Shown here in pieces: positions 34,208 to 45,679 of a DNA stretch of 64,000 nt. The DNA is taken from contig NC_080588.1 in assembly GCF_029962835.1 (NCBI RefSeq), positions 18,246,001 to 18,310,000 of the forward strand, written 5' to 3'. Source of the DNA: Magnolia sinica (Eukaryota > Streptophyta > Magnoliopsida > Magnoliales > Magnoliaceae). The notes under the pieces were generated by a model, which saw only the letters and a program-made list of their open reading frames with translations, was not told where the DNA came from and did not search any database. Position 1 is the stretch's first letter, and each line of letters starts with the position of its first letter. The translations under genes and the position numbers were made by a program.

Positions 34208-37200
34208 GGACCACAACCTAAACCTATTCTCAAATCCCTAAACCTAAACCTAAACCTTAACATTTTCTCAAATCCCTAAACCTAAACCTACACCTAATCC
34301 TAATCTCAGCTCTCTAGCCTAAACCTAAACCTAAACTTGAAAACCCAAACCTAAACCCAGACCCGAACCCGAACCCGATTTCCTAAACCTAAACCTTAAC
34401 TTATTCTCAATTCCCTAAAGCTATAACCTAACCTAAACCTATACTTATAACCTAAACCTATTCTCAAATCCCAAAACCTATAACTATAACCTAAACCTTA
34501 ACCAAAAACCTATAACCTAACCTAAGCTAAACCTATAAACTTCCCCTAAACCTAAACCTATAACCTTAACTTAAACCTAAACCTATAACCTAAACCTATT
34601 CTCAAATCTCTATCCCTAAACCTAAACTTATAACTTAAACCTATCCTCAAATCCCAAAACCTATAACTATAACCTAAACCTAAACCTATAACCTATAACC
34701 TAATCTAAACCTAAACCTATAAACTTAACCTAAACCTAAACCTAAACCTATAACCGTAACCTTAACATATAACCTTAACCTAAACCTAAACTTATAACCT
34801 AAACCTATTCTCAAATCCCTAAACATAAACCTAAACCTATAACCTATACTTATTCTCAAATCCCAAAACCTAAATCTAAACCTTAATGTATTCTCAAATA
34901 CCTAAACCTAAACCTACACTTAATCCTAATCTCAACTCCCTAGTATAAACCTAAACCCGGTCCCGAACCCGAACCCGATTTCCTAAACTTAAACCTTGAC
35001 CTATTCTCATTTCTCTAAAGCTATAACCTATAACCTAACCTAAACCTATAACTATAACTCAAACCTATTCTCAAATCCCTAAACCTAAACCTACACCTAT
35101 AACCTAAACCTATAACCTATAACCTAACCTAAACCTAAACCTATAAACTTAACCTAAACCTAAACCTATAACCTTAACCTTAACATATAACCTTAACCTA
35201 AACCTATAACTATAACCCAAACCTATTCTCAAATCCCTAAACCTAAACCTATAACCTATACCTATTCTCAAATTCCTAAACCTAAACCTAAACCTTAATG
35301 TATTCTCAAATGCCTAAACCTAAACCTACACCTAATCCTAATCTCAACTCCCTAGCCTAAACCTAAGCCTAAACTTGAAAACCCAAACCTAAACCCGGTC
35401 CCGAACCCAACCTTGACCTATTCTCAATTCCCTAAAGCTATAACCTATAACCTAACCTAAACCTATAACTATAACCCAAACCTATTCTCAAATCCCTAAA
35501 CCCAAACCTAAACCTATAACCTATACCTATTCTCAAATCCCTAAACCTAAACCTACACCTAATCCTAATCTCAACTCCCTAACCTAAACTTAAACCTAAA
35601 CTTGAAAACCCAAACCTAAACCCAGTCCCGAACCCGAACCCGATTTCCTAAACCGAAACCTTGACCTATTCTCAATGCCCTAAAGCGATAACCTATAACC
35701 TAACCTAAACTTATACTTATAACCTAAACCTATTCTATCCTAGAACCTATAACTATAACCTAAACCTTAACCAAAAACCTATAACATAACCTAAACCTAA
35801 ACCTATAAACTTAACCTAAACCTAAACCTATAACCGTAACCTTAACATATAACCTTAACCTAAACCTAAACTTATAACCCAAACCTATTCTCAAATCCCT
35901 AAACATAAACCTAAACCTATAACCTATACCTATTCTCAAATCCCAAAACCTATAACCTAAACCTTAATGTATTCTTAAATGCCTAAACCTAAACCTACAC
36001 CTAATCCTAATCTCAACTCCCTAGCCTAAACCTAAACCTAAACTTGAAAACCCAAACCTAAACCCGGTCCCAAACCCGAACCCGATTTCCTAAACCTAAA
36101 CCTTGACCTATTCTCATTTCCCTAAAGCTATAACCTATAACCTAACCTAAACCTATAATTATAACCTAAACCTAAACCTATAACCTTAAGCCTAACATAT
36201 AACCTTAACCTAAACCTAAACCTATAACCTAAACCTATTCTCAAATCCCTAAACCTAAACCTAAACCTAAACCTATAACCTAAACCTAAACCTAAACATA
36301 TAACCTATAACCTAACCTAAACCTAAACCTATAAACTTAACCTAAACCTAAACCTATAACCTTAACCTTAACATATAACCTTAACCTAAACCTATAACTA
36401 TAACCCAAACTTATTCTCAAATCCTTAAACCTAAACCTAAACTTATAACCTATGACTATTCTCAAATCCCAAAACCTATAACCTAAACCTTAATGTATTC
36501 TCAAATGCCTAAACCTAAACATACACCTAATCCTAATCTCAACTCCCTAGTATAAACCTAAACCTAAACATGAAAATCCAAACCTAAACCCGGTCCCAAA
36601 CCCGAACTCGATTTTCTAAACTTAAACCTTGACCTATTCTCATTTCCCTAAAGCTATAACCTATAACCTAACCTAAACCTATAACTATAACCCAAACCTA
36701 TTCTCAAATCCCTAAACCTAAACCTAAACTTATAACCTATACCTATTCTCAAATCCCCAAACCTAAACCTACACCTATAACCTAAACCTATTCTCAAATC
36801 CCAAAATCTATAGCTATAACCTAAACCTAAACCTATAACCTATAACCTAACCTAAACCTAAACCTATAACCTATAACCTAACCTAAACTTAAACCTATAA
36901 ACTTAACCTAAACCTAAACCTATAAACTTAACTTAAACCTAAACCTATAACCTTAACCTTAACATATAACCTTAACCTAAACCTATAACTATAACCCAAA
37001 CTTATTCTCAAATCCTTAAACCTAAACCTAAACTTATAACCTATACCTATTCTCAAATCTCAAAACCTATAACCTAAACCTTAATGTATTCTCAAATGCC
37101 TAAACCTAAACCTACACCTAATCCTAATCTCAACTCCCTAGTATAAACCTAAACCTAAACATGAAAACCCAAACCTAAACCCGGTCCCGAACCCGAACCC

Positions 37201-38218
37201 GATTTCCTAAACTTAAACCTTGACCTATTCTCATTTCCCTAAAGCTATAACCTATAACCTAACCTAAACCTATAACTATAACCCAAACCTATTCTTAAAT
37301 CCCTAAACCTAAATCTACACCTATAACCTAAACCTATTCTCAAATCCCTAAACCTAAACCTACACCTATAACCTAAACCTATTCTCAAATCCCAAAATCT
37401 ATAACTATAACCTAAACCTAAACCTATAACCTATAACCTAACCTAAACCTAAACCTATAAACTTAACCTAAACCTAAACCTATAACCTTAACCTTAACAT
37501 ATAACCTTAACCTAAACCTATGACTATAACCCAAACCTATTCTCAAATCCCTAAACCTAAACCTAAACCTATAACCTATACCTATTCTCAAATTCCTAAA
37601 CCTAAACCTAAACCTTAATGTATTCTCAAATGCTTAAACCTAAACCTAAACCTTAATGTATTCTCAAATGCCTATACCTAAACCTACACCTAATCCTAAT
37701 CTCAACTCCCTAGCCTAAACCTAAACCTAAACTTGAAAACCCAAACCTAAACCCAGTCTCGAACCCGAACCCGATTTCCTAAACCTAAACCTATAACTAT
37801 AACCAATTCCCTAAAGCTATAACCTATAACCTAACCTAAACCTATACTTATAACCTAAACATATTCTCAAATCCCAAAACCTATAACTATAACCTAAACC
37901 TATACCTATAACCTTAACCTAAACCTAAACCTATAACCTAAACCTATTCTCAAATCCCTAAACGTAAACCTAAACCTATAACCTAAACCTATTCTCAAAT
38001 CCCTAAACCTAAACCTAAACCTTAATGTATTCTCAAATACTAAACCTAAACCTAAACCTATAACCTATAACCTATAATCTATAACCTAAACTCAAATCCC
38101 TAAACCTAAACCTACACCTAATCCTAATCTCAACTCCAATTCCCTAAACTTAGACCTAAACTTATACCTAGTCTCTATTCCCTAAACCTAAACATATAAC
38201 CTAAACCTATAACCTAGC
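34208..38218 (-). repeat. Telomere-like CCTAAA array, right (4.0 kb)
   Basis: The same repeat language as 15,950-22,064 but in inverse orientation: CCTAAA/TATAACC/CCTTAA units with landmarks 'cctattctcaaatccc', 'cccgaacccgatttcc', 'ctaatcctaatctcaactcc' and 'ccctaaagctataacc'. Landmark spacing suggests higher-order units of about 530-590 bp. The transposase gene begins only ~66 bp after its end. Confidence 0.9.
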
Positions 38219-38284
38219 CCAATCTTAAAGCTATTTTCGTAAACTGATTTTAGTCATTTCATTGTAGACACGGATAAGAGTTGG

Positions 38285-41200
38285 ATGCGAGCTAAGAACA
38301 GGTTTGGCCCAGAGTATAAGCAAGGGGTTCAAGAGTTTATGGAATTTGTGCGAAATCGGGCAGATTCAAGGAATAGGATTAGGTGTCCATGTCGAAAATG
38401 CAAGAACATGATATATAAGACTTTAGACAAAGTAGAGGATGATTTGTTCATAGTTAGGATTGACCAGGGTTACACTTGGTGGATCTATCATGGTGAAGAT
38501 ATGACCCATAGAGTTGAGCCCTCCAAAGTCCTTGCTGACCCGATTGTGCCGGATGACGAGGATGAAGATGTTGACGAAATGCAAGATATCATAAGGGATG
38601 TGTTCAGGGGAACAGCTGCGGATACTGATTTTGCAGCGACAAGTAGTAGCCAAGATATTCCTCCAATGGGTGATGTCGAATCAGAAAAGTTTAGTAGGTT
38701 GTTGAGGGATGCACAACGTCCACTTTATCCGGGGTGTGAGAACTTCTCCAAGTTAAATTTTCTTACAAAGTTACTTCATTTGAAGACAATAAATCGTTGG
38801 AGTAACAAATCGTTTGACATGTTGCTTGAGTTGTTGAAAGAAGCGTTACCGGACGGTGAGACATTGCCAAAGTCTCATTACGAGGCAAAAATATTGATGC
38901 AAGACTTGGGCCTTGGTTATGAACTCATACATGCATGTATAAATGATTATTTATTATATTGGAAAAAGTACGATAAGGCTGAAGAGTGTCAAGAATGTGG
39001 AGAGTGTAGGTGGAAGAATGACAGAGCCAGGGGTAAGAAAATCCCGCGAAAGGTGTTAAGGTACTTCCCATTAAAACCCAGATTGCAAAGATTGTTTATG
39101 TCTCGTAAGATGGCTGAAGATATGAGGTGGCATAAGGAGAAACGCGTTCATGATGATAGTACACTGAGGCACCCTGCGGACGCTGAAGCCTGGTAAAATT
39201 TTGACAAGCAACATGGCTGGTTTGCAGAAGACTCTCGCAATGTTCGACTAGGCCTTGCAAGTGATGGTTTTAATCCATTTGGTAATATGAGTAGCTTGTA
39301 CAGTATGTGGCCAGTGGTACTTATGCCATACAATTTACCTCCTTGGTTGTGTATGAAGGAGTCATTTTTCATGATGTCATTGCTTATTCCTGGACTCAAG
39401 TCACCTGAGAATAACATTGATGTGTATTTACGACCGTTAGTAGACGAGTTAAACGAGTTGTGGAGTCAAAGTGTATAAACGTATGATACATTTGTAGGAC
39501 AGACATTTCGATTGCATGCAGCGGTCTTGTGGACAATAAATGACTTTCCCGCATACGGAAATTTGTCTGGGTGGTACACGAAGGGCAAGTTGGCTTGTCC
39601 TACATGTGGTATTGAAACTTGTTCATTGTCATTGAAGCATGGTAGGAAAACATGTTATATGGGCCATCGTCGCTTCCTTACGAGCGATCATAGTTGGCGT
39701 AGGAAGACGATGATCTTTGATGGCAAACAAGATCATAGGCCACCTCCGAAAGAGCTATTTGAAGAAGACGTGATGCAACAACTAAGTAACATTGGAGAGG
39801 TTAGATTTGGTAAGACATCGCACTTGAAGAAAAGGAAACGTACAGTATTGGACTATAATTGGAGAAAGAAGAACATCTTTTTTGAGTTGCCCTATTGGAG
39901 TGATCTGAAATTGTGACACAATTTGGATGTCATGCATTTTGAGAAAAATATATGTGACAATGTCTTTGGAACATTGATGAACATAGAGAAGAAAATAAAA
40001 GACAGTTTTAATACTCGATTGGATATACAAGAAATGAGTTTAAGGAAAGAGTTGCACTTGCAACCACATGGAAATTCGTATACTATACCAGCAGCCTGCT
40101 ACACGTTGACAAAACTAGAGAGAAAGCGTTTATGTGAATGGTTGAGATCAGTGAAGTTTCCCGATGGGTATGCGTCAAACATATCTCGGCGCGTAAACGT
40201 TACGGACTGTAAGGTAACAGGAATGAAAAGTCATGATTGTTATGTCCTTCTGCAACGCTTACTGCCGGTTGCGATTCGTGGATTCTTGAGCAAGGATATC
40301 AGTGCGGTACTGATTAAGTTGGGGATATTCTTTAAGGATTTGTGTTCGAGATCGTTGAATATAGATGTTATTAAACGACTAGAGAGGGACATTGCCGTAA
40401 TCCTTTGCAAACTTGAAAGAATATTTTCACCTGCATTTTTCGATGTCATGGTACACCTAGCGATTCACTTACCGCACGAGGCGAAGCTTGCAGGCCCAGT
40501 AGAATATCGTTGGATGTATCCAATCGAAAGGTGGTACCAATATGTTAAAATTTTTATTCATTCCATAAACTACATATATCCATGTTTTCATACGTATAAC
40601 ATAGTAGTTTTTTGTATAGATACCTTCACACTGAAACAATTTGTGAGGAATAAGGCACGACCGGAGGGGTCGATAGCTGAAGCGTACATTGATAATGAGT
40701 GTCTTACATTTTGCTCCATGTATCTTCGTGGCATAGAGACTAGATTCAACCGAGAAGATCAGAATGCTGATGAAGGGCAGGAGCATGAACAAGGACCCAT
40801 ATCTGTATTTGCACATATCGTTCGTCCTTTAGGATCCCCGACGTTTCAGGATATGGACCTTGGGGATCTAGCAAAGGCGCGGTGGTATGTATTGCATAAT
40901 TGTGAAGAAATAGAGTCATACTTGGAGTAAGTCTTTCGTCGATTATTATTTTCTCTACATACGATGATCTTAGTGTTTCTTGCTAATGACGTGCCATTTA
41001 TGTGTAGCGAACACATAGACGAGATGAAGTCCAAATTTCCCACAAATTATGATCGAATGAATCAGGATCATTTTTCAGAATGATTCACCAACCGTGTAAG
41101 ATTTCACATTGCATCTCACCACACTTAGCATTTTCGTTGTATTGCACATTATTTTAACTCATGAAAATCCCTAAACAATTATATTCTGTACATGATAATA

Positions 41201-41990
41201 GATGAAGATGTTGTGCACAAGCAACTCTGCGGAGGCGTCTGATGCATTATACTTACTGGCATGTGGCTCTGATAGACGTGTATCTAGATATACAGGTTGT
41301 ATTGTAAACGGGATTCGATTCCACACCGAAGAACGTGAGAAGTACAAGACCACACAAAATAGTGGGGTGGTTGTGAAGGGAACAAATGAGGAGGATGAAA
41401 TTGACTTTTATGGCATTTTGACAGATATTATTGAGCTGAGTTATTGTATGAGAAAGCGGGTGTACTTATTTAGATGTGATTGGTGGGACATTGGAAATAA
41501 GAAGTTGGGAATACAGACTGACAACTACTTTACTAACGTAAATTTATCTCGGAAGTGGTTTAAGGACGACCCATTTGTCCTCGCCAGCCACGCCGAACAA
41601 GTATTTTATCTCGCTGATACTAAGTTAGGCGGCTCTTGGCACGTGGTGCAGAAAATAAAGCCCAGGAACGTATTTGACGTTCCTGTACTAGAAGTTGAAG
41701 ATAGCGAGGACAGGAGAAATGACACGTTTAGGGTTGAAGAAGCATATCAAGAAGACATGCTATCTAGGGATACAGGGACTGATTCAAATGTTGATATTGA
41801 TGTGGTGCAATTAGATAGAAATGATGTGCCACCTGATCATGTTGATGCCTCAATAATACATGATATTGTTACAGATGATAGCGGTTTCATTGATGATGAT
41901 GTTACGGACAATGAGGATGAAATACTGATCAGTGATAGTGATGGTGAAGAAATAACTCTAAGCGATAGTGATACAGACGACGATTATTAA
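38285..41990 (+). pseudogene. TNP2-like CACTA transposase, four in-frame stops
   Basis: The catalytic transposase of CACTA elements, acting on the TIRs in the nucleus. The order is: Transpos_assoc domain (GPEYKQGVQEFMEF, then the Cys cluster RCPCRKCKN); Transposase_21 core (RNVRLGLASDGFNPFGNMSS, TFRLHAAVLWTINDFPAYGN, GKLACPTC, HNLDVMHFEKNICDN); DUF4218-type region (HLPHEAKLAGPVEYRWMYPI, RNKARPEGSIAEAY); and C-terminal DUF4216-type region (FYGILTDIIELSY) with an acidic tail. Likely introns are 40,531-40,619, 40,927-41,007 and 41,096-41,201, all GT-AG. Stops interrupt conserved positions at 39,194 (TAA), 39,476 (TAA), 39,914 (TGA) and 41,081 (TGA). Reading frame is otherwise kept to 40,530. Upstream codons DKSWM suggest the start lies slightly before 38,285, in another exon. 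Confidence 0.9.
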
Positions 41991-42129
41991 ATGTACACAT
42001 GATTTACATGTCATTTTTCAATTCGAATAATTTATGTATTCCATGTATACGTGAAAATTACAAGTCATGATTAATTCTTTTTATTGACTTGTTTATAATC
42101 CACATTTGCAGTTAAGTCAATTTCTGATC

Positions 42130-42516
42130 ATGTCCTCCTTAAACCGGAGCGTAGCAGAATCACGCAACATACTTCATTAGCTGTTGCAGATTGATATTTC
42201 AGTCCTATCTTCTTCTGGTAGGGCCATAGAGATACTCGGTCTGGTCGATGAGTGTAGAGTGGAATATATCGAAGATGACTTAGATGAAAGATTATGCTAT
42301 CTCAAAGAAATTTCAGGGCTAATGGAGATATATAATCGCGGGAAACGAGATATGAAAGATGCGACTCTGTCACTTGCACATCTGAATGGAGTCCCAAGAG
42401 ACCAGATATCTCCTATTGTGACTGGCATGTTGGCTGTAAATATGTCGAGTGCTTCGCACGAAATGACATATGCTTCTGAAGTATACGATAGCTTACGCAG
42501 GGAGTACTTCGGATAG
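42130..42516 (+). pseudogene. Small unrecognised ORF between the transposase genes
   Basis: From an ATG at 42,130 the frame reads MSSLNRSVAESRNILH, meets a TAG at 42,178-42,180, then stays open to 42,516 (about 128 codons in all). The body is acidic (VEYIEDDLDERLCYL) and ends MTYASEVYDSLRREYFG. I do not recognise it. Its position between TNP2 and TNPA, its orientation and its decay by a single stop suggest a third gene of the element, or a 5' exon of the TNPA-like gene; the frame-intact length argues against chance. Confidence 0.5.
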
Positions 42517-42782
42517 TTTATCTCAAAGTTGTTTTGTATTACAACGAAATATGTGTATTTAATATAGAATGACAATTTATAATGGAATTTTTAATGATTA
42601 TAAATTAAAGCTTATAATTTTATTATATTCTGCTTGCATTATAGTGTAATGGTCTAATCATATTTTAATCATCTCTCTAAGCATAAACACATGCATTGTA
42701 CCGTCAACACTACTTGTACAATGTTTTAGTATATTCCACTTGTATTGACATTGTTTAAATTTATAAGTTCATAGCTCGCACA

Positions 42783-44484
42783 TATTCAGTGATAACACCA
42801 GGTGGGAGAGTACGTCGTTCGCGCACTGGATCTACCCCTTCTACTCGTGAAGTGACGGAGCCAGCATCGCCGTCACATGTTGCATCGCAGGCGTCTGATC
42901 CCTCAGTCGCGCATACACAGGACACTGCATGTAAGTCTAGGCGTATATTTCTTTTAATGATTTCTGTTTATGTTTAAAGTTACATATTTCTTTTGCAACA
43001 GTGTCGTCGACCAGCCAACGTGGACGTGGACCCACGCGTGGGTTGCTTTTAGAGCGACTTACGCGTAAGGGTAGGGTGACGTAGAGTTCCCACAGGACTG
43101 CATTAGACCTGTTGGGAACAATGCCATGTTGTTTACGTCGGAGGTCGGTGTCTTATGTTGATCTTTGATCCCCCCACCACTCCTCGTTGGGGGGACGTGA
43201 CAGATGATGTGCGGCAGCTCATCCGTCAGCGCCTTCAGGTAAATTTTAGAAAATTAAAATTTATTTTATAAAAGTTTATTTACAGTTAAGTTATTTTCTT
43301 AATAAGTTTATTATCTTAATCTATTATTTACGAAACTGCAGGATAAATTTGACTTGGATTTGAGTGTTCCGCACATCTCCCATGCCGTCGACGACATGAT
43401 GAAGGAGCGGTTTAAGGATTACCGCAGTAAGTTACACCCGCAATACAAGCAGTGCATGAGCCACGAGGAGGCCGTACAGTCCGCACCGTTGTACGTGACC
43501 GATGAGGATTGGCGGATACTCTGCGATAGGTTTTCGTCTGATTCTTTTTAGGTAATATTTACATATTTATGATATCTTAACATAATAATTAAATTCGTAA
43601 TTAATAACAATGTATTATGAATAACGTGTTCAGAAGAGGAGCAAAATAAATTCTGACAATAGAGGAAAGTTAGAAGTGAACCACATAGCTGGTTCAAAGT
43701 CATTTGTACGACTTCGTCACAACATGGTAAGAAGATACTGGTAATTATTACGTTTATATATTCTTTCCATGCATTTATATTAATTCTATTGTCTTTTCGA
43801 CTGCGCAGCGAGATTCCATCACTGGCCAGGAGCCCGGACCAGTAGACTTTTACAAAGGGACTCACTGTCGGCAGGCGACAGGATCTTGGGTACATCCTAG
43901 AGCCAGCGAGATTTGGGTAAAGATCCTTACATTGTAAAATTTATTTGCATTAAATTATAATAATGTCATTTATTATGAAAATTCATATGTTTTCATTACA
44001 GGAGGAGATGAACACCTTACGCAGTCAGCCCACTCCCGATGGTACTCAGCGGAGTGAGCCAGAGATCCTGAGTCAGGTGCTTGGTACCCGTTCTGGATAT
44101 GTGCGTGGGTTTGGCCATGGTGCCAAGCTCATGGCACCCGCTAGAGCTGCCTCCAGCCGATCCATCGTCGTTGGCGACAGCGCCGTACGCCGAGCTGATA
44201 CTGCAGAGAGAGAGGTTCAGCAGCTACGGGTCATCGTCGATGACATCAAAGATCAGCTGGATAGACAGAGGGAGGAGCAGGCGAGGCAGAGGGAGGAGCA
44301 GGAGAGGAGGATGGAGGAGTAGGAGAGGAAGATGGACGATCAGCTGGCGAGGCAGAGGGAGGAGCAAGAGAGGAGGATGGAGGAGATGCAGGTGGAGCAT
44401 GAGCGACGGATGATGGAGATGTTTCAGGTTATCGCTGCACGCTTATCCACTGATGCCCCAGCGCCTCCGCCTTCATCTGTATAA
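42783..44484 (+). pseudogene. TNPA-like (Transposase_24 family) CACTA gene, broken
   Basis: Six exon-like pieces with GT-AG borders: to 42,930; 43,002-43,238; 43,342-43,551; 43,634-43,726; 43,809-43,916; 44,002-44,484. Order of motifs: Ser/Thr-rich N-terminus; RGRGPTRGLLLERL; after a frameshift IRPVGNNAMLFTSEVGV and RWGDVTDDVRQLIRQRL; DKFDLDLSVPHISHAVDD; NRGKLEVNHIAGSKSFV; GPVDFYKGTHCRQATGSWV; and a long coiled coil of RQREEQ units. This is the plant Ptta/En/Spm Transposase_24 pattern, whose members bind subterminal repeats. Defects: the frameshift near 43,078, a TGA near 43,156, a TAG where a Gln codon should end exon 3 (43,549-43,551) and a TAG at 44,320. No convincing start codon is seen. 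Confidence 0.8.
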
Positions 44485-44519
44485 TTTTTTTATATATTTA
44501 TTTATTATGTTAAGTTTTG

Positions 44520-44705
44520 AATGAATGTGATGCGGATAAGATTGTTTGTGTTTGGATGAATGTAGTTTATATTTGGGTTTGGGTTTGGGTTAATTTAATT
44601 AGATGGATGTGAATATGAATATGATGAAATATATATATATAATAGGTGTATATCAGGATGAATATGATGAAATATATTGTTAACAGGTGTATCTCAGGAA
44701 TTTTG
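44520..44705. repeat. Right half of extended inverted repeat
   Basis: Inverted relative of 15,700-15,905. It lies just after the TNPA stop codon. Confidence 0.7.
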
Positions 44706-44740
44706 TGCGGAATTTCAAGAGGTATATTTAAAAAAAAAAA

Positions 44741-45664
44741 AAGACTTTTAGCAACGAAAATTTTTGTAGCTAAAAGTATTGTAAATTTATTTTTAGCAAC
44801 GAAAATCTTCACTGCTAAAAAGGCTTCTAAAGTTTTTTAGCAACGAATATTTTCGTTGCTAAAGGTGTAACGAATTTTTTGGCAGCGAAAACTTTCGCTG
44901 CTAAAGGTCATGTAAAGGTTCTTTATCGACGAAAATTATCGTTGCTAGAAAGGAACGAATTTTTAGCAGCGAATATTTTCGCTGCTAAAAAGTCTTGTAT
45001 AGTTTTTTTGCGATGAAAATATTCGTCGCTAAAAACTGAACAACTTTTAGCAGCGAAAATTTTCGCTGCTAAAAGTTTTGTATAGTTTTTTTATGACGAA
45101 ACTATTCATCGCTAAAAACTGAACTACTTTTATCGCTGCTAAAAGCCTTGTATAGTTTTTTTTACGACGAAACTATTCGGCGCTAAAAACTGAACTGCTT
45201 TTAGAAGCGAAAATTTTCGCTGCTAAAAGCCTTGTACAGTTGTTTTTGCCATGAAAATTATCGTCGCTACAAGTAATGAATTTTTTAGCAGCGAAAATTA
45301 TCGTTGTTAAAAGTCTGTATATGTTTTTGGCGACGAAACCATTCGTCGCTAAAAAGTGAATAATACTTTTAGCAGCGAAAATTTTCGCTGTTAAAAGTCT
45401 GGTACAGTTTTTGTGGCGACGAAATTTTTCGTCGCTAAAAGTAACAAATTTTTAGCAGCAAAAATTTCGCTGCTAAAAGTCTTGTATAGTTTTTTTAGCG
45501 ACAAAAATTTTCGTCGCTAAAAGCCTTGCTTTGGCGACGATTTCAATTTTTCGCCGTTAAAATCCATGCACGTCGGTCTTTTGGCGACGAAAATTTTCGT
45601 CGCTAAATATATTTAGCTACGAAAATCTGACTTTTAGCGACGCAAATTTTTGTCGCTAAAAGGG
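44741..45664. repeat. Right subterminal palindromic repeats
   Basis: About fifteen modules like 'cttttagcagcgaaaatttt' and its complement. They alternate between GCAGCG...CGCTGC and GCGACG...CGTCGC classes. The left end alternates GCTACG with GCGACG, so one class is shared and one is end-specific. Confidence 0.85.
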
Positions 45665-45667
45665 GTA

Positions 45668-45679
45668 TTTCTTGTAGTG
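45668..45679 (-). repeat. CACTA right terminal inverted repeat
   Basis: TTTCTTGTAGTG, followed by target duplication ATA. Confidence 0.95.

Larger units (their letters stand above)
14912..45679. mobile_element. Giant CACTA (En/Spm-type) transposon, 30.8 kb
   Basis: The left end CACTACAAGAAA (14,912-14,923) and right end TTTCTTGTAGTG (45,668-45,679) are perfect 12-bp inverted repeats of the canonical plant CACTA terminus. The 3-bp duplication ATA flanks both ends (14,909-14,911 and 45,680-45,682), as expected of the superfamily. Inside are subterminal palindromes at both ends, TNP2-like and TNPA-like genes near the right end, two inverted telomere-like arrays, a ~172-bp satellite on each side and a cargo region with host exon pieces. 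CACTA elements are usually 5-20 kb, so this one is large. Both transposase genes are broken, so it is now non-autonomous. Confidence 0.93.

Noticed and set aside
33680-34221. Repeated 107-111-codon ORFs
   Set aside because: They arise from near-identical 172-bp satellite units in more than one frame, and the inverted copies are not open in the same way. No domain is visible.
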